Source of the DNA: Anthropogastromicrobium sp963652495
Lineage (GTDB): Bacteria > Bacillota > Clostridia > Lachnospirales > Lachnospiraceae
DNA: 36,833 bases
Assembly: GCA_963652495.1 (NCBI GenBank)
Contig: CAVJTU010000023.1
Span: 1 to 36,833, forward strand
Reading direction: 5' to 3'
The first letter of the stretch is position 1. Every line of letters starts with the position of its first letter. The position numbers and the translations under genes were made by a program. Below are positions 17,161 through 23,023 of this stretch, piece after piece. A model generated the notes under the pieces. The model made no database searches. It had not been told where the DNA came from and saw only the letters and a program-made list of their open reading frames with translations.

Positions 17161-18138
17161 ATGGATAAGAGAGAACGAGTACTTGCAGCAATGAATGGAG
17201 AAAAGGTGGATCATGTTCCGGTAGGATTTTGGTTCCATTTTGGCGGAGATGAAGCTATGGGAGAGGCATGCGTGAATGCACATTTGAAGTATTACAGAGA
17301 GACCGATCTGGACTTTGTAAAGATTATGTGTGATGGCTATTTCCCATTCCCGCTTCCACTGATTCGTACAGCAGAGGATTGGAACCGTGTAGAGCCGTTA
17401 GCAGCAGATGACCCGTTTATCACAGAGCAGGTAGAGCGTGCAAAGGCAATCGTAGAGGCAATTGGAAAAGAGCGTTGTGTATTTTATAATGTATTTGCAC
17501 CGTTCTCATCCCTTCGTTTCGGCGCAGGTGCAATTGGTATGAGCGAAGAAAAGATTATGGAGCATGTGCGTACCAATCCGATCGCAGTAATGCGTGCACT
17601 GGATGCGATTGCACAGAGCAATGCATTGTTAGCAGAAAAGCTGATTACTGAGGCTGGCTGTGATGGTATTTATTATTGTGTACAGAGTGGTGAGCCAAAT
17701 CGCTTTAAGCCGGAAGAGTATCGCAAGATCGTTAGACCGAGCGATCTGTATGTATTAGAGCATGCAAATCGTTTCTCAGAGAACAACATCATGCATATGT
17801 GTGGATGGTCTGGAGAGCCGAATCGGATTGAACTTTGGAAGGATTACCCGGTAAAGGTTGTAAACTGGGCTGTATTTGTAGAGAATATGACATTGGAGCA
17901 GGGCCGTGAGTTTTTCGGTGGCAGAACCTGTCTTGGTGGATACGAAACTCACTGGGATGGTCACATTCAGCAGGGTATCATTTATCATGGAACAAAGGAA
18001 GAACTTCAGGAGTACACCAGAGAACTGATTTTAAATCATGGAAAGTTAGGCTTAATGTTGGGCGGTGACTGCACCATTGATGCCAAGATTGATTGGGAAA
18101 GACTTCGCTGGATCGTAGAAGCCGCAAGAAGCATTTGA
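17161..18138 (+). CDS. Uroporphyrinogen decarboxylase/MtaA-like methyltransferase-fold protein
   Basis: A 325-residue URO-D superfamily TIM-barrel protein. It starts KRERVLAAMNGEKVDHVPVG, as many MtaA/CmuA-like members do. H212-x-C214 (IMHMCGWSG) with C257 (RTCLGG) matches the zinc-binding HxC...C signature of corrinoid methyltransferases rather than haem biosynthetic HemE. No corrinoid protein or activator is encoded here, so methyl transfer is a possibility, not a conclusion. AGGAAGGAG precedes ATG 17161. First gene of a unit with gntR and preceded by the strongest operator, so it belongs to the same response as the GH39 and the importer. Its role in that pathway is unknown to me. Confidence 0.82.
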   Translation: MDKRERVLAAMNGEKVDHVPVGFWFHFGGDEAMGEACVNAHLKYYRETDLDFVKIMCDGYFPFPLPLIRTAEDWNRVEPLAADDPFITEQVERAKAIVEAIGKERCVFYNVFAPFSSLRFGAGAIGMSEEKIMEHVRTNPIAVMRALDAIAQSNALLAEKLITEAGCDGIYYCVQSGEPNRFKPEEYRKIVRPSDLYVLEHANRFSENNIMHMCGWSGEPNRIELWKDYPVKVVNWAVFVENMTLEQGREFFGGRTCLGGYETHWDGHIQQGIIYHGTKEELQEYTRELILNHGKLGLMLGGDCTIDAKIDWERLRWIVEAARSI

Positions 18139-18234
18139 GAAAATCCCCACTCTTTTGCAGTGAAAGAATTGCTTGTCTAAAAACAAAAGTTGGGTTAAAA
18201 TAAAAAAGAATATGAACTGCAATGGAGAAAAGGA

Positions 18235-18882
18235 ATGACAGATAAAAAGAATGCATTTTCAAAAAGCAAGAAGCAGCTTTTATCGGAGAAAATTCATGAT
18301 GAGATTCTGGAAATGATCATCAAGAATACAACCGATGAAGAGATGGTTTTAAACGAAGGACGTCTGATGGAAGTTTTTCAAGTAAGTAAAGCGCCTGTCA
18401 GAGAAGCACTGATTAAGCTGTGTGCGGAGGGCGTTCTGCAGAGCGTACCTCGTTATGGCTACCTGGTAATTCGGCAGCAAGAGAAAGACAGACGAGAAGT
18501 GACTAGAATGCGTGTCCTTTTGGAATTAGAAGCACTGAAAGAAGGATATGAGGAAATTGTCCAGTATCATTTGCCAGAATTGCTGCAGCAGATTGATGAA
18601 ACCGATGGAAACAAAAAGCTGGATGATGTTTGGGCTGTCTGGGAGGATAATTGTGAATTTCATTTGCAGCTGGCATCGTATTCCAGAAACCGCCTGCTGC
18701 TTCGATATTTACAGGAAACGATGGATCGCCAGAAGCGAATTTATGCACAGCAGGCGTGGGAATCGCAGAAGACGTTGAAGGCAACCTTTCATGACGATGC
18801 ACATAAGCGTATCTGGCAGGAGCTGTCGAACCATAATCTGGAGCAGGCTTTGCAGTGTCTTGAAAAAGACATTTCCCATTAA
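18235..18882 (+). CDS. GntR-family regulator, FCD subfamily
   Basis: A 215-residue transcription factor. The N-terminal winged helix spans about residues 15-80 (EGRLMEVFQVSKAPVREALI, then KLCAEGVLQSVPRYGYLV). The all-helical FCD effector domain spans about 90-210, with H143 (CEFHLQLA) and H186/H190 (FHDDAHKRIW), which match metal or carboxylate ligand positions of FCD proteins. ATG 18235 has GGAGAAAAGGA upstream. It is 96 bases after the URO-D-like gene; I saw no convincing separate promoter. It is the obvious candidate to bind the TTACTAAT-ATG-ATTAGTAA operators at 8013, 10025, 17075 and 18967. FCD effectors are usually small organic acids or sugar acids. Confidence 0.88.
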   Translation: MTDKKNAFSKSKKQLLSEKIHDEILEMIIKNTTDEEMVLNEGRLMEVFQVSKAPVREALIKLCAEGVLQSVPRYGYLVIRQQEKDRREVTRMRVLLELEALKEGYEEIVQYHLPELLQQIDETDGNKKLDDVWAVWEDNCEFHLQLASYSRNRLLLRYLQETMDRQKRIYAQQAWESQKTLKATFHDDAHKRIWQELSNHNLEQALQCLEKDISH

Positions 18883-18913
18883 TCTGGTAAAGATGGATTC
18901 TTGTATTTGAGAG

Positions 18914-18963
18914 ACAACTTCGGTGAAACTGATTATACAGTAGATACCGAAGTTGTTTTTTTA
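18914..18963 (+). terminator. Terminator after gntR
   Basis: ACAACTTCGGT (18914-18924) pairs perfectly with ACCGAAGTTGT (18946-18956) and a run of seven T follows. Confidence 0.9.
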
Positions 18964-18966
18964 AAA

Positions 18967-18993
18967 AATTTAATATGACTAGTAATATTACTA
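18967..18993 (+). promoter_or_regulatory. Variant GntR operator before the desulfidase-like gene
   Basis: AATTTAAT-ATG-ACTAGTAA (18967-18985) aligns with the other operators, but here the right half-site continues into TATTACTA to give a 14-base perfect palindrome TAGTAATATTACTA (18980-18993). The half-sites are thus in the opposite arrangement to P3. TAATAT at 18971 may be the -10; no clear -35 was found. Confidence 0.55.
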
Positions 18994-19036
18994 ATAGTAG
19001 ACGATGAAAGAGAAAAGAGGAAAGAGGAAAACAAAT

Positions 19037-20308
19037 ATGGGAGAACGATACGATTTTGAAGAAAATTATTTGAAAATTTTAAATGCCGAAATGATTCCAG
19101 CAATGGGCTGTACGGAGCCAATCGCAATCGCATTTGCGTCAGCAAAATTAAGAGATGTACTCGGAACGGTGCCGGATGAAATGGTTGCATTTTGCAGTGG
19201 AAATATAATCAAAAACGTAAAAAGCGTAGAAGTGCCAAATGCAGGTGGACTTAAAGGAGTAGAAGCAGCGGCAATCCTTGGTGCAGTTGCGGGAAAGGCA
19301 GAGCTGGAACTTGAAGTCATTAGCCAGGTGACAGATGACGAAAAAGAAAAAGTAAAAGAATTATACAAAAAGCATGTTTGTCGATGTGAACTTGAAGTGG
19401 GAAAAGAAAATTTATATGTGAAGATAGAAGGCAAAAAGGGTTCTGAAACAGGCTCTGTTACGATTCAGGGTGCCCATAATCATATTGCGCAGATCACAAA
19501 AAATAATGAAATTTTATTTGAGCAAGCTTCTATTTCTTCACAGGACAAAGGGGATAAAACGCAGCTAAATATTCATGACATTCTTGAATTTGCAAAAACG
19601 GTTCCGTACGAAAAGATAAAGCCATTGATGGAGCGCCAGATTGCGATGAATTCTGCAATTTCGCAGGAAGGAATGAAAAATCCGTGGGGTGCGCAGGTTG
19701 GACAGACAATTTATGAGATGGAAGGAAGTAACTTAAAGAATAAAATGAAGGCGGCTGCAGCAGCTGGATCGGATGCGCGAATGAGTGGTTGCTGTCTTCC
19801 AGTTGTCATTAATTCAGGATCCGGCAATCAGGGAATTACAGTATCTGTTCCAGTAATTGTCTATGCAAGAGAAAAGGGAAAAAGCGAAGAGGAACTTTGC
19901 CGAGCATTGGCTGTGTCTAATTTGATTTCTCTTCATCAGAAGCGTTATATTGGAAACTTATCGGCATATTGTGGAGCGGTATCGGCGGGAACAGCTGCTG
20001 CATGCGGCATTGCATGGCTGGATGCAGCAGGATACGATACAATAGGAAAAATCATTGTCAATGCGTTGGGAACAGTCGGGGGAATTGTTTGTGACGGAGC
20101 AAAGGCTTCCTGTGCAGCAAAGATTGCAAGCTCGGTAGAGGCAGGTATCTTTGCCTATGAAATGGCACAGAATGGAAGAGTATTTGCGTTTGGTGATGGT
20201 CTTGTAGAGAAGGATTATGAACAGACCATTCGCAATATTGGCAGAATGGGCCGAGAGGGAATGAAATCAACAGACGAAGAAATTTTACACATCATGATTG
20301 GACAGTGA
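19037..20308 (+). CDS. L-cysteine desulfidase / L-serine dehydratase-like protein (CyuA/UPF0597 family)
   Basis: A 423-residue protein of the CyuA/YhaM (UPF0597) family, related to the alpha chain of iron-sulfur L-serine dehydratase. Such enzymes deaminate cysteine or serine to pyruvate (plus H2S from cysteine). Conserved cysteines for an Fe-S cluster: C25 (MGCTEP), C252/C253 (SGCCLPVV), C352 and C359 (VCDGAKASCAAK); glycine-rich SGSGNQGI follows. Length matches the family (about 430). ATG 19037 is used because AGAGGAAA precedes it; an in-frame ATG at 19004 has no ribosome site. A monocistronic unit with an operator-like site upstream and a terminator downstream, apparently part of the GntR regulon. 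Serine versus cysteine preference cannot be read from the sequence. Confidence 0.88.
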   Translation: MGERYDFEENYLKILNAEMIPAMGCTEPIAIAFASAKLRDVLGTVPDEMVAFCSGNIIKNVKSVEVPNAGGLKGVEAAAILGAVAGKAELELEVISQVTDDEKEKVKELYKKHVCRCELEVGKENLYVKIEGKKGSETGSVTIQGAHNHIAQITKNNEILFEQASISSQDKGDKTQLNIHDILEFAKTVPYEKIKPLMERQIAMNSAISQEGMKNPWGAQVGQTIYEMEGSNLKNKMKAAAAAGSDARMSGCCLPVVINSGSGNQGITVSVPVIVYAREKGKSEEELCRALAVSNLISLHQKRYIGNLSAYCGAVSAGTAAACGIAWLDAAGYDTIGKIIVNALGTVGGIVCDGAKASCAAKIASSVEAGIFAYEMAQNGRVFAFGDGLVEKDYEQTIRNIGRMGREGMKSTDEEILHIMIGQ

Positions 20309-20338
20309 TATAATAAGAAACCTAATGTTTTAAATAGA

Positions 20339-20380
20339 GAACCTTTTGCAGCGCACTTGCGTTTTGCAAAGGGTTCTTTT
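20339..20380 (+). terminator. Terminator after the desulfidase-like gene
   Basis: GAACCTTTTGC (20339-20349) pairs with GCAAAGGGTTC (20366-20376, one G:U pair) followed by TTTT. Confidence 0.85.
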
Positions 20381-20440
20381 ATAATGGAACGGAGAAGAAA
20401 GTAGTAATGAAATTATAGTAACAATCAAAATACAAGAATA

Positions 20441-20725
20441 ATGGTTTTACCGGCACTCTATGATGGGCATATGCAGAAGGTAGTCACATTCCCACATGAT
20501 GGTTATGCCATTCATGCAGATCTGTTTGGCAGAGGAAAAGAGGATGTAATCGTGTATGATAAAAATATCGCGTGGATTTGCAGCGGCACTCCATATGATT
20601 TATCACAGGCACCATCCGGCAAGTCGATTCCACAGACAAAACGTCTTTACTCTTCGACCTTATATCCAGGAGGCGTGTGCACGCGAAAGACGGACAGCGG
20701 AAACGTACAGGGATACCACAAATAA
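20441..20725 (+). pseudogene. C-terminal remnant of a polysaccharide-lyase/beta-propeller-like protein
   Basis: Ninety-four codons encode VVTFPHDGYAIHADLFGRGK, then EDVIVYD, then QTKRLYSSTLYPGG. As far as I recognise it, this is the final part of large Lachnospiraceae proteins related to rhamnogalacturonan lyases (propeller/FG-GAP-like repeat ending in KRLYSSTLYPGGEY). Full-length relatives have several hundred residues; here the start is missing, there is no ribosome site, and the upstream DNA is the terminator of the previous gene. I call it a decayed gene. A genuine small protein is the alternative but unlikely. Confidence 0.55.
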
Positions 20726-20738
20726 TAGTATGATACCA

Positions 20739-20810
20739 GGGTCAAAAGGTCAGAAAGCTGATGCAAGCTTGCTTGCAAGAGGATTTTTGACCGCAACATC
20801 ATAGTATAAT
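20739..20810 (+). repeat. GGTCAAAA hairpin element with a -10 at its end
   Basis: GGTCAAAA (20740-20747) and TTTTGACC (20785-20792) form a perfect 8-bp inverted repeat enclosing the palindromic GCAAGCTTGCTTGC. It is preceded by GATACCA and followed by TATAAT at 20805-20810, which may serve as -10 for the gene at 20859 (no good -35). GATACCA and the GGTCA motif recur near 36758-36790. Confidence 0.4.
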
Positions 20811-20858
20811 AGAAGAAATAATAGAAGAACAAGATAGAGGAAAGGAAACTAGAAAATC

Positions 20859-21500
20859 ATGATCAAAAGAAGTGAATATCGCGGTTGCGTAAAGGCGGAC
20901 ATTTTAAAGGAAGATTGGGAGGCAGCACTTGCTCAGGCAAGGACACTTGTGCAGGAGCAAAAGGAGCAGGACAAGGTACTGACGGTGTGCCTGTATCAGC
21001 ATAAAAATATGCTGTTTTTATACATGGAAACCTTACAGGATGGCATTTGCCCTCAGACACTTCTTGCACCGCTTGCGCCGTACCTGGAGCAGTGGCCGGA
21101 GGAAGATGGATTAACACCATGGGCACCGATGTATCACATTTATCATCACAGCATTCCGGGGGATGTTTCCGAGTGGGTAAAGGAGCGTGCCACAAATGAA
21201 AAGCGCATCGGCCGCATTGCATTTTTAAAGCCGGAAAAACTGTTTTCTTATACATATTGGCACTACGCAATTGTTCAGGAAGGTCTGCTAAAGGGAGATA
21301 AGTATCAGTATATTTCTTTGCATGAAAATGTGTTGTTTTCGTACTTTGAAGAGCCGCGTCACAACGTAAATATCACCGGAAAAGAGGAAGAATCAAAAGT
21401 AATTGACGGCTGGATGGCAGTTGATCCGGAGAGTCATTTTGATCGTGAAAAGGCTTGTGGAAACAACTTCCTTGTGATTGCTCCGGTTTTGATGGTATAA
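20859..21500 (+). CDS. Protein of unknown function, possibly ferredoxin-like (mutarotase-like) fold
   Basis: A 213-residue soluble protein without signal peptide. I do not recognise a named family with confidence. The N-terminal half (YRGCVKADILKEDWEAALAQ, then VCLYQHKNMLFLYME) faintly resembles the helix-strand pattern of L-rhamnose mutarotase. The second half (WHYAIVQEGLLKGDKYQYIS, then LHENVLFSYFEEP) repeats the pattern, suggesting two ferredoxin-like lobes. AGGAAAGGAA precedes ATG 20859 at a slightly long distance. It lies just after the polysaccharide-lyase remnant, so a role in sugar metabolism is possible but not shown. It is 36 bases upstream of the sulfoxide reductase gene and probably co-transcribed. 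Confidence 0.7.
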   Translation: MIKRSEYRGCVKADILKEDWEAALAQARTLVQEQKEQDKVLTVCLYQHKNMLFLYMETLQDGICPQTLLAPLAPYLEQWPEEDGLTPWAPMYHIYHHSIPGDVSEWVKERATNEKRIGRIAFLKPEKLFSYTYWHYAIVQEGLLKGDKYQYISLHENVLFSYFEEPRHNVNITGKEEESKVIDGWMAVDPESHFDREKACGNNFLVIAPVLMV

Positions 21501-21536
21501 AAAGCTTAACAGCATACAAGAAAGGAAAAGAGTATC

Positions 21537-22001
21537 ATGAGCAATAGCAATAAATATGAACTTCTTGCACAGCAGCTGCAGGCTTTAACCGAAGGAGAAC
21601 CAGATCTGATTGCAAATCTGTCCAATGCGTCCGCTGCAATTAACGAGGCACTGGGCAATATTAACTGGGCCGGATTTTATTTAGTGAAGGATGGAATGCT
21701 CGTATTAGGACCATTTCAGGGAAAGCCTGCCTGCATCCGCATTCCACTTGGGAAAGGTGTATGCGGAACAGCGGCGCAGAATGACCAGACACAGCTGGTA
21801 AAAGATGTGCATGAATTTACGGGACATATCGCGTGCGACAGTGCATCGCGCTCAGAGATTGTCATTCCGGTTCATGACAAAAACGGCGCAGTAGCCGCAG
21901 TACTTGATATTGATAGTCCGTATTTGGCGCGTTTTGATGAAAGCGATCAAGCAGGACTGGAGCATTGTGTAAAAATTCTGGAAGACTATTTGGTATTATG
22001 A
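21537..22001 (+). CDS. msrC: Free methionine-(R)-sulfoxide reductase (GAF domain)
   Basis: A 154-residue single GAF-domain enzyme reducing free L-methionine-(R)-sulfoxide with thioredoxin. The three redox cysteines C66 (PACIRIPLG), C76 (KGVCGTAA) and C100 (HIACDSASRSEIV) have spacing 10 and 24, identical to the C84/C94/C118 spacing of the E. coli enzyme as I recall it. The GAF core (NWAGFYLV, LGPFQGKPAC, LDIDSP) is complete. AGGAAAAG precedes ATG 21537. Probably co-transcribed with the unknown upstream gene. Cytoplasmic oxidative-stress repair. Confidence 0.95.
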   Translation: MSNSNKYELLAQQLQALTEGEPDLIANLSNASAAINEALGNINWAGFYLVKDGMLVLGPFQGKPACIRIPLGKGVCGTAAQNDQTQLVKDVHEFTGHIACDSASRSEIVIPVHDKNGAVAAVLDIDSPYLARFDESDQAGLEHCVKILEDYLVL

Positions 22002-22121
22002 ACTACTCGGTCATTAAATAGACAGGATGAAAGCACCGGATTCCTGAAAAGTCAAATAAGAAGACTTATTCGAGAGCAATTCAGGCTGCTGTTCGGATCG
22101 GTCTTTTTGTCTCTTTTGGCA

Positions 22122-22703
22122 TCAGATTGGCTGCCCCTTCGCCTGAATCATAGCCGGAATTGAGTTATGCGTCATGGCTGTCATGTAGTCAATCAGCTGC
22201 TCCTTGCCGAAAAGATCAGGTGAGTGGAACATCTCAATCAATAATCCGGCGATGCCTTCGGTATAGAGCGTACAAAGAAAACGGCGAAATTCATCCGGTA
22301 TTACAAGCTGCATGGATTTTTCAGTACTGCGAATTACATTTTCTACGACGCCGATAAAGTCTTTAAAGAAAAAGCGTTTTAACTCATCGCGGCCGATCGA
22401 GTCATACATACAGTTTAAAATAAAGGAATTTTGTTCCACATAATCAAAGATGAAATTGAACACTTCCTGTTCATTTCTCATCAGGTCAAACTGACGTACA
22501 ACATCAAATGCCTCCTGCTCAAGCATCCATTTGAGCAGATCATAAATATCCTGAAAATGATAATAAAATGTTTTGCGGTTCACATTGCAGTCACGGATCA
22601 GCTCGCTGACGGTGATTTTTGAAAAGGTTTTGTGCATCATCTGTTTTTTTAAAGAGGCGCACAGAGCCTTTTTTGTGCGCAACGAAATTTCCTCATGTGT
22701 CAT
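22122..22703 (-). CDS. TetR/AcrR-family regulator
   Basis: A 193-residue repressor-type protein. The N-terminal helix-turn-helix spans about residues 10-55 (KTFSKITVSELIRDCNVNRK followed by TFYYHFQDIYDLL), a near-textbook TetR signature; the C-terminal part resembles DhaS-like or similar TetR ligand domains. It is divergent from the MMPL transporter operon and 320 bases from it, the usual arrangement for a local exporter repressor. Its own promoter is at 22786-22815; TGTCCG repeats in the shared region are candidate operators. Confidence 0.9.
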   Translation of the reverse strand: MTHEEISLRTKKALCASLKKQMMHKTFSKITVSELIRDCNVNRKTFYYHFQDIYDLLKWMLEQEAFDVVRQFDLMRNEQEVFNFIFDYVEQNSFILNCMYDSIGRDELKRFFFKDFIGVVENVIRSTEKSMQLVIPDEFRRFLCTLYTEGIAGLLIEMFHSPDLFGKEQLIDYMTAMTHNSIPAMIQAKGQPI

Positions 22704-22785
22704 ATTTTCTATAACCTTGCCTTTCTACAACCCACAGTCCGAAGACGAATCGATTCATTTTGGAAGTGGTGGAATGATTGACAAT

Positions 22786-22815
22786 AGTATACCCATCTGT
22801 CCGGTAAATTTGCAA
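22786..22815 (-). promoter_or_regulatory. Promoter of the tetR gene
   Basis: On the minus strand TTGCAA (22815-22810), 18-base spacer, TATACT (22791-22786). One TGTCCG motif (22798-22803) lies inside the spacer, which would allow autorepression. Confidence 0.55.
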
Positions 22816-22919
22816 GTCGAATTCTCTTAAATTTCCCCATCAATCGCCGGTCATTTGTCCGTAATTGCATAGATGCCCATAAATTGTCCGTAGAATTGCC
22901 CCACACCTGTGGATATAAT
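22798..22919. promoter_or_regulatory. TGTCCG repeats and -10 in the tetR-MMPL intergenic region
   Basis: TGTCCG occurs at 22798-22803 and, as the longer TTGTCCGTA, at 22855-22863 and 22884-22892 (29 bases apart). They sit between the tetR promoter and a consensus -10 TATAAT at 22914-22919 facing the MMPL gene (its -35 is poor). They are candidate TetR sites, though direct rather than inverted repeats are unusual for TetR. Confidence 0.35.
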
Positions 22920-23023
22920 AAGGCAGAAATCGGGAAGAGAAAAGCAATAAACTCACTCATCACAATATGGGTTCCCCGAAAATTTATAACAGGGAGGAAG
23001 CTGCAAGACAGCCAGAGAAAATT

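Noticed and set aside
20787..20810. TTGACC with TATAAT as a normal promoter
   Set aside because: The spacing is only 12 bases; TTGACC is an arm of the hairpin element. The -10 alone may still be used.
22967..23023. Earlier start of the MMPL gene at 22967
   Set aside because: No ribosome site precedes it, and the extra residues are polar and not transporter-like.
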